Source of the DNA: Hydractinia symbiolongicarpus
Taxonomy: Eukaryota > Cnidaria > Hydrozoa > Anthoathecata > Hydractiniidae
Direction of reading: 5' to 3'
Length of the DNA: 64,000 nt
Assembly (NCBI RefSeq): GCF_029227915.1
Contig: NC_079875.1
Span: 15,251,001 to 15,315,000, forward strand
The position numbers and the translations under genes are program-made. Positions 44,247-58,800 of the stretch are shown here, one piece after another. The notes below the pieces were generated by a model. It searched no databases and had not been told where the DNA came from. It was given only the letters and a program-made list of their open reading frames with translations. Position 1 is the stretch's first letter, and each line of letters starts with the position of its first letter.

Positions 44247-47200
44247 ATGAGAAGCAGCAAAACAAACCTCACAGAGGCTTATGCATGCAAAATTCGCTTA
44301 CTAGATGATGTTGAAATGTCATTTGAATTCAAGGTTAGCTATCTAAATTAAAAGAACTTAATAAACTTTTCCCTGTTAGTTTATAAAACATGCCTCACTA
44401 TGAATCATGTTGTGTATGATTTTTACCAGGAATGTAGACCTTTTTATATGTTTACATTTTTTGCAGTAAGCCCTTTTGTTTTTGACAAATGCGTGGTAGG
44501 CAAAAAGATGCGGGCGCTGTGAAGTGGAACCTTTCCAGTCTGTTTCTTCACACAAAGGTATCATTCAGACTTTATATAAATATATGTCAATCAGATTTTA
44601 TCCCTCTACACTCAATAATAGTTTAAAGCCTAACAATGTTTCTGTAAAAAGAAATGAGCTGAAAAAAACCTTTATTCAGCAAGCTCCAGCATCTTTTTAC
44701 TAGGGTGGCGCCGTAGATTAGTGGTTATAGCTCTCGTACTCTGTGCGAGAGACCGGGGTTCGATTCCTCTTGACAGCGATTCAACATGGGCGAGTGAATG
44801 TTACCATAGCCCCGGGTTAACCCAAGCCATGTGAGGGAAATTGGGAAGATGGCACACTGTGTGGGCCGTTGGATGTTGCCGGGAGTTGTCTAGTAGAGCG
44901 CGGGCTCTAATTGGGTCTGCGTAGCTCAAAATGAGCATTAAATACTCTAGGACTCTCCATCTACGCCATGGCCCCTCCTGGAAATAATAGACAGGGTATA
45001 TCCCTCGATATTTGTGAGGCTAGCCATGTAAAATATGCACATCTATCTAGGGTACCGATAAGCCGCATACGCCATAAAAAGTGCAGGGATTTCCTGGCGA
45101 GTTTGGCGTTTTGAAAAAAATTCAAGTATTTGTCTGAAAAAACCCGTATAGACCTGAACAATGCCCAGAAAAAAAAGAAAAATAATCAAAGATTCGCCAC
45201 CAATGATTCAAAAAACTATAAAAATTAAAATAAACTTATTATGTGGTAGCGAAGTTCTTAAAAGAACTGTTTTTGATGGTTTTTGATAAGATTTACTTGA
45301 TAAATTTCTTAGATATAAACTTTATTCTCCTTTCTCTTTAAGCGCCTATTTCCAACTGTCGCCCGAATGGTATGTTACAATAAATTGCATTTCGGGAATG
45401 CTCCAAGCAGGTTCGGACAATTTGGGAGGGACAACCGCCAATTTTATTTGAAAACTCACCCGAACTCGGCCTTATATATGGAGGCGTTTGCGGCTTATTA
45501 GCACCCTCATCCCTTTGCCTGCCACACAGTTGTTAGAGGCAAAAGGTCTTACCACAGGAAATGCAAATATTTAAACAGGTCTAGAAGGTCATGGTATAAA
45601 TCATGGTGGTGATAACTTTTGCTCTTGAAATTAAAATATAGTTTGCGTTTAGTCCAGATTTAGAACATTATCAGTGGAACAATGCTACTAACCACAGATA
45701 AAAGTTTTTTGCCATAATTTGATATTCTTTAATAAAGATCTGCATTTATTGCCTGCTGGTTTTTTCAATTTTTCTTGCACTTTGGCAAGAATCCGGTCAA
45801 AGGTAAACATTGAAAGTTGTCTAACGTTGTAGTTTTTTCCACAAAAACGGAATTTCCCAAATAGTAAACTTGGTTGGATTAGATTAATTTCGCGTAAACA
45901 CACTTTAATAATTTAAACATATTTTGGATTAGCCACTGCAATACTTAATGTACAAATAAATTTTCTAGCTTTACCTTTAATTAATGCTAAAAGATGCACA
46001 AAAGTAAGTAGGTAAGTAAGTAGTCATTTATTCGGAATAAGAAATTGACAAGACTCATTCATTTGTAAGGATAAAAGTACTGGAAATATTAAAAACAATA
46101 TTGTAACCCTTCAGAATTTAGGTATAATAATGTAAACAATTTTGTCTGTAACTAGAAAAATTTTAAAAAAGCTATACTATCAAAATGATGATAAAAATCT
46201 CTCTTAAAGCTAAATTTATTCTATTGCTAGATACAGGGTCTTTAATTATTTGAATTTATGTTTTCAGAACAACATTTGTTGAAGTTCAATAGGACTATAT
46301 GTGGAGACTTCACATCCCCATGAAAATAAAGGGTCTAAGTAAATGTGATTAATTTAGGATGCATTTATAATTTGTATTAATTTGTACATTTGTATTTTAG
46401 AAAGAAACCAAAGGTTCTGCTTTGTTGGATTATATTTCTAACGAGCTTGACTTACTTGAAAAGGATTATTTTGGTCTTAGATATGTTGATAACAATAAAC
46501 AACGGGTATGTTTATTTGTTGTTATGGTTACTTATCCTTTGTTTACTTTGCTTCTTAAAAATGTAAATGATCTTCATTAGCTAAAATTCCAATCTTGTTA
46601 GATAAAAAATACAATTTTTTTGATTTTACGGAATTAAGTGTTTGTGGATACAGGATGATTCTGAAACCTGTTTTGGGAAATTTAATTTCATTATCCATTT
46701 TTAATTCACAATGAATTTAAACTATTCTTAGTTTCTACAGACTATAAATCCACATTTGTTCTAAGCAGTACCCTAAAATAGAAAATTTAATTTCATGTAA
46801 TATTTTTACACTTTATTATTTGTTGTTTTTTATACTTTCTTATAAAGCTTATAAAACAAAAATGTGGATACTTGGAACAAAAAAATTAAATTATTTAATT
46901 TTGGATGTGTCTAACTTTTGCTTTATATCCATTTGGGTCAGTCATTCTGATTTATTTTGAACTCTAAGATAGACACCACAAGCTTCTATGTGGATTATCT
47001 TTTCTGCTTTTCTAAATGTCACATTATGACCACTTAAAGTAACTAAAAGTTGAATTAAGGAATCCTAATTTACAATCTGGTTTATTAACTTACAATATTA
47101 AAATGTCTGTGGTGGAAATTTTTTATCTTTTCCCTAAATAAAATTTACTCTTATAAAGAATATGCATAAAAAAGCAAAAATTTGGAACCATGTCTGGCCA

Positions 47201-50200
47201 TTTGATTCCAACCCCCATTTACTAACAAATCCAAATTACCATAATAATATATTTGACGATTCGAGGAATTTGTTAACAAACTATAATTATCAATATCTTT
47301 TTAGCAATAATTAGATAAAAACATAGAATTATTGCTAAACAATGCTAAGCTATGATTATCGCTAACTTCTCTGCAGATATTGATAATAGCGCAATATGGC
47401 TGACGCATAAATTGTATACCTAATTCTGCGAAAAGCAATGAAGACAACGTTCTTTGCATATTTGTCGATTAAATAGCTTGCAAATCTATAAAAAAAGGTT
47501 GCTTGATGTTATGATTATCACTATATAGTCGTTATTATATTCCCTGGAACCGTCAACACCATGAAAAAAGAATTCTTCATAAATGAAATTTGTTAATTAA
47601 AAATTTTGCTAAATTTGGAATGGAATAATTTGAATATTGATAAAAAAGTTGTTAGTTTTTCTGACAATTTAGTTTGCTAAGAAAAAGAGCCATTAAACAC
47701 AATAGATATTATGTTCATTACTCGAGATCCACTGGACCAAATTGACAAATTCTTAATTTGATATAGGTTTAATTTGGCAAATGACCCCAAAAATATTGTT
47801 ATTTAACAAGGTTTTATTTTATCAAATGTTCACAATTTTCACTACATTCATTTCTCTAAAAGTTCTCCAGTCTAGTTATTTAGTTGACTTTTTTGGATTC
47901 TGTCTTTTTGCACACTGAATGGTCCTCTAAAAACAACAAAACAAACAAGATTTCTTTTATCATTTTGGTTAATTTAAATTCCCCTCACACTTTGTAACCC
48001 ACTATGAGAAATTCTCCAAAAAAATCAACGAGAAGTTATTCCTTACAGATGTTTGTTGGTTTGGTCTACTTGGATTTTTTTTAAAAAAATGGCCCTTGGA
48101 TAATCTCAAAATGATATATATAGTTTGTACTTTCAGCACTGGTTAGATGGAAGTAAGGAAGTAATGAAGCAGTTAAAAGGTAAATATATTAATCTCGAAA
48201 TGCTTCAATATTATTATTTGTATTTAAAACTTAAAATAATATATATTAATGTGAGTGGTTATAATTTCTTGATTTAGTTTGGTCTTTTTAATGAGTCTCA
48301 ATTTTCTGTTTTAGAATGCAGACAGCCATATATGTTCTTCTTTCGTGTAAAATTTTATCCAACCGACCCAACCAAATTAAGAGAGGAAATCACAAGGTAC
48401 TTTTCCTATTATTGATTATTTTTTTGTTTACTTTTTGAAGTTGCAAAACATAAAAAGTTTTTAAAAAATATAAAGATCATATCAGAGTCATAACGGAACA
48501 GAACACCGGTGGCAATGCCCTTCCCCAAAACAATTTTTTTGTCAGTTATGGTTAATATTAGTGAGACTTAGGTAGAGGGTACTTTTTACCCAATCCAGGA
48601 GGTTGATATTTCAAAATTTCCCTTCCCCAAAAGAAAAAAAATGGGTGTATTTAGTTTGATTATGTTTTTTAAGAAGATATTTTATTTGCTATTTTTGAAA
48701 CTTGGAAGTTTAATTTCAGAACAGGTGCTATTTGCAAAAGCAAATAAATTTTTTCAAGGAAAGTTTAAAACATTTTATTTTTGGATAAAAGGTGGATTGT
48801 TTCTTAATATAAAAAGCTTTGGAAGAGAGATAATAGTACATCTTAAGTTTTAAATTAAACAAAGGCCAGTTTGAAAATTAAATCTTAATGAAAATGTTGA
48901 TAAGTAACATATATAGTTTATGAATAATTAAAAAGCATTGTTAATTTACATCTATAAATATATCCTGTTTGTAAACACCAAAGCAAGAAATAACAATTTA
49001 TACAAAGGGTTTTACCAGTAACCATGAAAAGTCCATTAAAAGTTTTAATTACAACATAAGTTTGTAACCCCAACCCCACCTCATGTTTTTCTCACATAGA
49101 AGAAGAGGTGGTATGAAACTATATTTTTAACTGTGTAGTTTTGACCATCTAAAATGGCCTTAAATTTTCCATTTCCATACAGAGATAGCTTGGGCATTCT
49201 TTAATATTTACAGGTATCCATTGACTTATTTATTTTTAGCAAAAAAGCAGGAAGGGGGGTGGAGACATGCGATGTCAGAGTTGAAAAAATGCTGTGCATG
49301 TTAACACCTATGTAGCGTACACAAGTGCTCAATTGTAATGAAAATATTTTGTAAAAGAAAAACAAGTTTTTTGATAATGTCACTGTAGCTGCGCTTATGC
49401 TGATTTTTGCTATTTCGATACATAAAAGATGTGTCAAGTGCTTTAAAAATATTGGTTAAACTTCTTTTGTGTTTTTAGATATTACTTGTATCTTCAACTG
49501 AAAAGAGATATCCTTCATGGCAGGTAGGGAATTAAGAAATTTAAATGTAAACTTTATCTTGATTATATTTTTTAATCAGAATAAATAATAATAACTAGGT
49601 CAACAATTTTTTAAAAAACCTTTTAGGCTACTTTGTCCATTCAACAATATCACTGATTTAGCTGCTCATGTTGTACAAGGTAAGAAAATGATTTTCGCCA
49701 AAAATTTTCAAAAAAAGTGTATTGATTTTGCCAGAAATAACACCAAAGGTTTACTTTGTTTACATCACGTGATGAAAACGACTCAATTTGATTTTCTGAA
49801 ATAAATTTAACAACTAACTTTTTAAAAATGGTTACCCTAGACACAAAACAAAACAAAAGAATGACCCCTTTGTCCTAAAAAAAAATTAATTTATTCACAT
49901 ACAGTAACATAACAACTTATCCATTGTTCATCACATCTTCATCATTTTTGGAAGTACCATGTATCGTTCTCAACATAACACATTATTTTGGTTTTAATTA
50001 TTTGTTTGCAGGATAATTATTCTTTTGTTTCCCACCTGAATTTGTCACATATCATACTTTTTCAGTCAGATCAGCTGATTTTGGTATGATACACACTATC
50101 AGCCTTGTCATTTGAATAAGTCTTAACACATTAACAGTAACATGTAAAAAACTTACCTTGGAATATATTATATAATCAACCAGCAAATATTGTGCAAGTG

Positions 50201-53200
50201 TCGCCATTTTTTTCTGTGTATATATCTGTGCACATATTTTTATGTATTACTTATTTGATAATGGCAATATACACAAATATGGAACTCTGTGTACTTCTCC
50301 ATTTCTTGACAAAATTTTCCTTTGTTGTGTGAGTTGCAATGGCTTTGGTTGAAAATGTAAAATATAATGGATATTTTTTAAATTTAGGTACGTTTGATGT
50401 CATGCAATATATAATTGTAACATATAATTAAATAAGCCATTTTGGTGCACTTTTTAAACCACGACATACATGTTGAAAAAATAAACAATATATATACATT
50501 ATGGACTCAAAATAATTTTCTTGTCTAAAGAGCGGAGAAATATGAATTTCAACAAATTTTGTATGTACATGGATACATATGTCAGCGATTCGTCAACTCT
50601 TTAGTTTGTTCATGGCGTAATCTTTAAAGTATAAGAAAGACTGGATTTCTGAAAACATTTTTTTCTTGTTTATAGCGGAGATAGGTGACTACAGTGAAGA
50701 AGAACATGGTCAATCCTATTTAAGTAACATGAAACTGCTTCCAAGACAGGTACATCGGTGTTATAGAAAATTTATTTCAACTAAATACTATAAGATTTGG
50801 ATTTCCTTAAAACATATTTCATGGATACAAATCTTTGAGAAGTCCTTTTATTTTTTGAAAAAGCTTTGTTGAATAAAGAAATAACATGAAAAAGGTCAAA
50901 AGAATTTTTAAAATGTTGCTAGTTGTTATTTTGAAATGTGCCATTTCCATTGTTTTCTTATTAATGGTTACCAAATATAAATCTAATCAAAACAACACTG
51001 TTGTATTTCATTGGCTTTCCTGTTGTTTTCTCACTGACAGAACGATTCTAAACATTTTTAAACTCTTATTATGGTAATGTTTATCCCTAGAATGAAAAGC
51101 TTGAAGAGAAGATCATGGAATATCACAAAACTCTTTCTGGTTATAACCCAGCAACAGCAGAAAATCGATTTCTAAATCTTGCCCGTAGTCAAGATCTTTA
51201 TGGTGTTGACCCCCACCCTTGCAAGGTTTTTAAATGTTTATTATTCAAAAATATGTGTTTACAGAATTACTATTCTTGGTTACACTAACATACATACCTT
51301 TCTTTACTAGGACCAGGATGATCTGCCATTATATCTAGGCTTAACACCACAAGGAATACAAATCATTAGAGAAGCAAGACGAGTTTCAGGATTTATCTGG
51401 TAAAAACTTACTGACTAATGTATGTCAAAAGCAAAGTAGCTAAGCTACTCCATTAAAGCGGAGTGTCAACTGGCTGTTTCAAATATTACTGTTTAAAAAA
51501 ACGTATGAGTTGATTATGCAACTTTTCTGTTTCAGGTCTGATGTAAATAAAGTCTCCTATGATAATAAAATATTTTATGTTCAAACAATATCTAAAAAGG
51601 TGAGTATATATTCTTCAACTAATGATTCTTATATTCTTCAACCAATGATGTTAAAATTATTTTTCAAAAGTCAAGTGATACTCTTTCTACTCCCTTTTGC
51701 TTTGCAAATTTAATTTTGTTGTCTTGCCCTGTTTCCAGAAAAAGACAAATTATGCATTTCGATTAAACGATACACCATCATGTAAACATTTATGGAAGTG
51801 TGCAGTTGAACACATGTCATTTTATAGGTGAGTTGTTAACACGAAAACGTTTTTTTAAATTGTAGCCAGAACTTAGTTTTGATGTTACGGATCAAAAGGT
51901 AAGTTTATCAATCTGATATAAGTTTTTTAACCCAAAATGATTAAGTTAACGGAAAGTGTTGCATGATGTGACTTTGGTAATTTTATGTTATAAATTTGAC
52001 ACATTTAACTAAGCAAGAATAAATGTGAAACTAAGATTGGTTCAAGCCAATCAAACACTGATCATAACAGGCAAGCGTAACCAGCAATTGGAATATGGCT
52101 AGGTTGTGTATAAGCATCTTGATATAAGTTCCAGTTTTGTGGTGACCTGCTAGCTGTATAAATTTAAGCATTGACAGAGAGCATGACAGCATTACGCTAG
52201 CGGAATATAAATTTACATAGTATAGGCACCTGCGCAAAGAAAGTTTGCACGCAAATCATTTGTAGCTTGCTTTATTGAGTTTCACCTCCAAAGAATATCT
52301 CAGTACATGATGTATCTACTATATTTTTTTGGAAAACCTTTTTTTTGTTTGTTTTTCTTAGTGAGGAACCAATCAAAGCACAAGTTCCAAAACGATCAGC
52401 ATTATCGCCTCAAAATATTTTCAGGAGAAGTAAATACAAGTTTAGGTAATTATGTTTGTTTTCTAAAAAATATATTTTCATCGTGTTTGCCAAAAAAATA
52501 CCTTAAGAGCACATTATACTTTGTTTTTATGAAACTTTCCCAGCAGTGAATGTTTTGATTACGGTTTATCAAGACTTTATTTGGCTTTTAAGTTCTTGAA
52601 ACTGACCAGAAATTCTAAGACTGACACACTTTAGTTAATAAACGTCCAGATGAATAATTTGTGACTTTGCGTAATATCAATATTTGTAATTATTTTGACG
52701 CCAATCTTTTTTGTTTTAGTGGAAAAACAGAACATGATTTGAGAAGGAGTACTGAACAATACAACCGCTCCACTCCTGTTGCTTTTGAAAGGTAAAACAT
52801 TTAATCACACGATGACCTATTTTTTTTCTTGTTTGGCGCTTCTTCTACAGTGCAAATTATATCATAATTGCACTGTGTGGACTGCAATTATTTCTTAATT
52901 GCACTCTAGGATCTTAACTGCACTCTTTAAGGAGCACCGATAATTTAAATATTTATTTTCTCGCGTTTTATGATAAGTAAAAAAGACATATCTTTACAAT
53001 GAATCAAACTAATTATAAATTGGGTAATAAAAAAATCAAAACATTGAAATTGATACCCTGTGCTACTCTTACAAAAATAGTTCGTTATGTGATTAGCTCG
53101 TAATCGAATGTTTAAATAATGGAACTCGTAATTTTTTTGCTTTTTAAATTTATCCTCGTCTTCACGGATTCAGTAAATTAAAAACAAAAAAAAAGCTTGT

Positions 53201-54022
53201 TCGATTATTTTTTAATTGCACTCGTAAACGTGCGATTGCATTTACTAATTATATAATACATAACAAAAGTTAATAATGTAATGTCCAGTAAAACACAAAT
53301 TAAAATAAAGCAGGTGTTCTTGATGATTTACTGTACATACAAAATATGTGCTTTTACTGAATATTTTTTCAAAATTTGTGCCCTAATCTGCATGCATTTA
53401 ACAAGCATAAGTTATTGTTTTGTTTTTTAGAAAATCAAGCTTAAGAGCATCTATTCAGAAGAACTGTTTATCCATGTCTAACCTTGAGAAAATACCACAA
53501 CCGTACTCGTCTAAACAAAACAGTGAGAACAGACCAGAGGAGAATGGAGTACCATTAGATTCGCAAACACAATCTACTTTCTCTGATCAAAATCCTGAGC
53601 AAGAAGATGATCTTGCTGAGTTCGAAACTAGAGATTTTCCCAGAGACCCTGAGTCATGTCGCGATTCAATGATGCTAGATGATGTATCAACATCTAGTTC
53701 TTTAGAAATGAACAATTTACCACCTGTAGCAAGTACACCACAACCACCGCCGCCACCCAGCATAAATGTTGAAAACTTCGATGAGCCTCCCGTGAATGGC
53801 ACAGCAATTAACACACCGGCCAGTAGCACAACACCAAATAGCACAATGGTTAATAGCACAGTAAGAGAACCTGATCAACAAAGACCACAGCCCCAACCGT
53901 CTATAATAGCCACAACAACATTCACAGACTTATATAAGAATCCGTTCATTTTGCTGTTACTTCTAGCCGTTGCAATAATCCCAGTTGCTATTGTACTTCA
54001 ATTGAAATTCAGAAGTTCATAA
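44247..54022 (+). CDS. FERM domain protein, FRMD3/FRMD5 type, with C-terminal membrane segment
   Basis: A band 4.1 family adaptor linking membrane and cortical cytoskeleton. Exons: 44247-44333, 46401-46505, 48137-48179, 48315-48396, 49479-49523, 49627-49679, 50676-50749, 51091-51225, 51311-51399, 51536-51599, 51739-51827, 52362-52445, 52720-52791 and 53431-54022. Phases join to 537 residues. The FERM domain fills roughly the first 300 residues: [85 protein letters not shown]-adjacent region follows ([13 protein letters not shown]), then an acidic, Pro/Ser/Thr-rich tail and a terminal membrane helix ([18 protein letters not shown]) with only a few residues after it, as in FRMD3 and FRMD5. I cannot separate those two paralogues; it may be ancestral to both. 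A SINE lies in intron 1. A poly(A) signal follows the stop. Confidence 0.92.
44705..44990 (+). mobile_element. tRNA-derived SINE
   Basis: The head contains an A-box-like tagattagtgg (44714-44724) and a perfect B-box ggttcgattcc (44757-44767), 32 bases apart, as in a tRNA gene. The cloverleaf is degraded and a longer, more GC-rich body follows (about 44770-44990) that differs from the AT-rich intron around it. The 3' end is not certain; no clean tail or target duplication was seen. It lies in intron 1 of the FERM gene, in the same orientation. Confidence 0.65.
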
Positions 54023-54041
54023 CTATTATATGAGTTTTCTA

Positions 54042-54047
54042 AATAAA
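54042..54047 (+). terminator. Poly(A) signal of the FERM gene
   Basis: aataaa lies 20 bases after the stop codon. It is the first such signal downstream and implies a very short 3' UTR. Confidence 0.6.
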
Positions 54048-55859
54048 GTATATGGTGACCAGATGAAATGTTCTTTAAGAATGTCAATATTTATTTTGGG
54101 GCAAAAGAAATGCTCGTTATTTTCAAACAACTTGCTGTTTTAAGATTAATATTCTAGAGAAGTTTAACATACATAATAGTTTTTAATTTCATTTTAGACA
54201 TTTTTAGGTTTTAATTATGCATCTTTTATTCTTTTTTGTGTCATGTATTCATTTAATGTGATTATGTTTTTACAACTTTGGTTTTTAACGTTCAAATTAT
54301 GCAATAACATGTCTGGATGCGCACAACCTGCTGGTGGGTTGTGCACATACCAGACTGCAATCTTCAAATATTGATACGGTAGCGTCATGCAGACAAGACA
54401 ATTTTTTATCAGATATATTCTTTCTCTGTTATAGTAAATATGTTTGGATAATAAAATTACATGATGGTTACTTTCATTAATACACTAATTTTTTTCTCTC
54501 TTGTTATGTTCTTTTATTATTTTAGTTTTTATTTTACTGATACTGGTGTTTAGTCAAAAGGGAAATAACTGTAAAATAAGGCGTAAAGACACTGAGAAAG
54601 TCTGTTTTCTCAGCTTTATGTATTGATATCAAAGCAAGGGAAAGATTAATCCTCCAGCAAGCATTGTTTTACACAGTATGTGTTGATTTTTCTTATACCA
54701 CTACAATGTCTATTATTTTTGGGATAGAGATTATTGATATATTAAAGGTTTTACTAACATATGTTTGAAGTAATCCATTTGTTTGCATTTGTTTGTTTGC
54801 ATGATTTTTCAATTCCAGTTTTTGTGAATATAATTTTTATTTGTTTCAGTCATTATTTTTTATTAAAATATGTGTTTTAATTCTCATTCTTGTATATATA
54901 AATAATTTGTTACAAGAGGCATTACCTAGCAACAAATTGTATTGCTCTTAACCTCTCCAGCCCCCTTGCACAACACAAAATTTAAGCAAGGTCTTTTTTT
55001 ATTTCATTTTGTTTATTTTCAGCTAGAATTATCTGAATATTTTTGGATTGTGCACTGCTCTTGGTAACCTAATGTAGGAAAATGGCAATTTCCTTCAGTT
55101 TGAAAGTTGGGGTAGGGAGGGGTAGTTTTTGCAAAGAATAAACATAAGGGAAGTATTAAAGTATTCAATCGAAATGAGTGGCAAGGTTTTCTGTAATTTG
55201 GTGTTGGTGTCCCTACAATTAGGCTAGAGTATATAGTTTGATTTCTTTCCATTTTTGCTCAACTTTTTTTATCTTTCAAACAATTTCTTAACTGATATAG
55301 GAAATTGCCACTATATATTTAAGGCTAATATTTTTAAAGCAGTTTTAATTTGGCAAACATGTATTTTTTGCCTTCTGTTAAAAAATAGCTATCAGTTTTA
55401 TTTTATTTTAATGTTGATATACGTTTGCTTTTCAGTTTTACTTTGGTGTGAAGAGCCACAGCAGCTTTGTATACACAATTACAATGGTCTTGTTAGAGGT
55501 GAATTCAGTTTAGTCTAAAGAGCTTACACCAGGGAGAGTTGTGACCTGAGTATGTACAATTGCATAAAATCTCTCCCCTAATTCTCTCGAGAGTTCAAGA
55601 TATCACAAGTTACTCACCTCTGCAGGTTTAAAAAACTTAACATAGTGTGTTAATGTTATTTTATATCCTTTAAGTTTTTAAAAGGTTTTGAAAGTGTTGC
55701 ATTTAAAACTTAGGCTAGTAATATTTTTTTCCTTTAGCTTAACTAAAATATTTTTGTTTGCTGTCTATCAACAACGTTGTAAACATAAGTCCTGTGCTAC
55801 TTTTATCTTGATTGTCATGCATTGTTAAAATTTGTTTATTGTAATGATTTAATTTAGTG
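54048..55859. other. Intergenic region between the FERM gene and CTC1
   Basis: AT-rich; the CTC1 promoter should be here because its first coding exon starts at 55860. Two small ORFs (55019-55252 minus, 55255-55518 plus) have no coding features. No element was recognised. Confidence 0.4.
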
Positions 55860-58800
55860 ATGCATCCATGGCTTAAATTATTTTCTTCATATGTAAACAA
55901 ACAATTCCCAAGTATACAACATAACTTGCAATATTCCCTGTTATTTATACAAAATTATTGCAAGCAACAGAATATTCTTCAGTTTACGGAGGCGTGTGAT
56001 TTTTTGTCGACCGCAACTTTCGTAACAATCCAAGACATTCGTTCAATAAAAAATGGGTTTGTGAGTACATTATCATTAAGTGAGGATAAACATAAAGCAT
56101 CTAAAAATAGATATGTTTTAGTTTGTTGTTTAAGCTGGCAAAAATTAGATCAAAGTAATGCTTATCTTCTGAAAGATGGAACTGGTGAGATTGAATGCTT
56201 GCTTTTATCAAAAGCAAACAAGGCTTTAAATGATGAAATTGTCATGCTAACTAACTGGTCGTATATACCATCCAACTGTGCTGAAAAACCAATATTTAGT
56301 TATTTCGGAGAACTTCGAAAAGATCTTCTTGATTATGTTGAAATAAACGATTTGGTATTGTTCACATTAGCAAAAAATGATGCATCAAACTTTGCCACTG
56401 AAACAAGTTTTATGTCTATTTCAGAATACTTTGAAATGTATCAGTCACCCAAAAATCATAAAATGATAAATTTGAAAGGTCTTGTCGTCTCCAAATCTCC
56501 TATTCACAAGTTACGAGGGTGTAACCCGTTCTTTTTAATTCGTCTTCAATGTGTTTATAATACAGCAAAATCTGTAGTTGTTGTTATTCATGGTTATGAA
56601 AACATACACTGGAATAACTGTATTCAATTATTTCATATTGCTCAAATGACCAACCTAAAACATACTGTAATGAATAAAGGGAAAGAAGAAGAACGAATAA
56701 TATTGTGTGCAAAACAAGCTTCTGCGATCAGTTTTACTGTAGATGTGAATAAGAAAGTCATTATTGAGCCAGCTCATCTTCATCTCAACACTGTTCATTA
56801 TACTGTAAGTGTAATGAATTTTTTATTATAATTTTTATTATGTAGTAATTCAAATAAGTTCATTCTTGCTTGCAGATTGTTTACCTTTCACCCTTTAAGA
56901 GCCATATGCTCAAGCCTAACATTGTTACTTAACTTTACTGAATTAATAGGTACGTAATGATTTTTAAAAAATCTAGTGTAAACACGAGTTGTTGAACTGA
57001 TGTAGAGATTGTGAAATAAAACTTTGTGACACATCTTTCTACATTCTAGCTTACTCAGCTTTCAAATTAAATGGATAATGTTATTGTTAGTTTTGCTACT
57101 AAAAAAATAAATGTTAACCAAATGTTACATGACAATGCTTATGATTGTCATGTAACATTTGGTTAACATCTATTATAACATCAATGCTTATGAAAAGTGC
57201 TATTTGTCTTCTTCCCTATAAGAATTTAGTTATATATTTATTTATTTACATAGGGCGTAATCACAAGCACTAAAGATGCAGAGTTTGGTTTATACTATTT
57301 AGACTACAAAATCAAGTAAGATAAATGGTGTTGAAAAGTTAATCTTCTATTGAAACAAATAACTAACAAATACATTTTTTCGTTCGAAAAAAGGGAACTA
57401 ATTGTCGCAGGAGTAAACTTTGCTAGTGAAAAAAATTATTTTTCAAGAATTAATTTTGCAAATTGAATAGATTTCAATTTTTCATGGAATAAATTATTGC
57501 GGTTGCTTGATTTTTTAGCTCTCATTTTTATAACTAAATGACTTTTCAGTATAAATGACTTTAGAATAACAGTGTTAAGGACAAATTTTCACAAAGTTTG
57601 TTGATTAAAAAATGTTGCAGGAATTTATTTTCGCGGATTAACTGCCCTGAAATATTTCGCTGGCATAAACAAAATAGATAAATAAATGCCAAATCTAAGT
57701 AAAAATATTCCTGCAAAATTAGTTCCCTTAAATGATGTTGGACTTATATTATAGAGCTTAAAAAGTTTGCTAACAAAATTTTTAAAAAGCTCTTTTCGTT
57801 CTCACGATATTCTCATTTAAAGAATTTCAGATTTAATTATGCTACATGAATTATGATGTCATATTTAAGTAATAGCAAATTTGGAAATTTTCTTTCATCA
57901 GTAATTCTAAACCTGTAGAGGGGTGTGCATCCAAACTTTATCAATGCATAGATATTATAAAGTTTAATTGATTAATATAAATTTTTTTCCAAAATGACAC
58001 TTGTTTGCTCATCCCAGGCCTCTTAATTTTTTGCCGCGACCCAATAACTTGGGATCTTTATGTCCGTTTGCAATAAAATTTTGTGAGTAAACATACAGGG
58101 CTTTACAAGTTTACCAAGTTGCAGATCCTGAGTTATTTGGTTGTCAGCAAAAACATCTTTTTATACTTTGGGTTCCCTTTAAGGTAAACTTATCCAAATA
58201 TAATCTGCTCTTGTTGAATTGTTTGTTTTGTTCTATCACAAGACTTAAAACATTATGTAGGTTGCTTGGCAAAATATATATTTTGGCTAGCAAACACAAC
58301 GCTTAATATTTCTTGGGAAATATAGTTCTCACTCTTACCATTCTAGACTACTTCTATCTCATCAACCTTGCTTAGGCCTTGGAAAGGGTTTACGAAAGGG
58401 TGCAAGTATCATGTTATATAATGTTCACAAACTTGACATAGTACGTAAGTCTGTTGAATCTTATCAAAACTATTTCAAGTTAGCACAAACAATTGTTGTG
58501 TTTTTTTACTTTTTCTGTACGACTTACAATCATTTCATATAATCTTCTGACTTGTGACTTGTTGAAATGTTTAAATGAATTTGTTATAGGAAGACGAAGT
58601 GATTTTATGTTGTTGTACCATCAGTACTGTACAAATCAAACGATTTTCAGATGATGAAACTTCATTTAATGTGTGTTATGGGTATTTTACCTTTTACTAT
58701 CCCTTTAAAGAAATCCCTAAAGACTATTTATTATGCCTAAATTCAGCCTAATGTCTTATTTCCCCACAAAAAATTGTTTAACGTTTTTAGCGTTACGAGG

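Noticed and set aside
44705-44775. Functional tRNA gene
   Set aside because: The B box is perfect but the acceptor and anticodon arms do not pair properly and a SINE body follows.
53587-53859. Minus-strand Gly/Ser-rich ORF
   Set aside because: Antisense of the last coding exon of the FERM gene.
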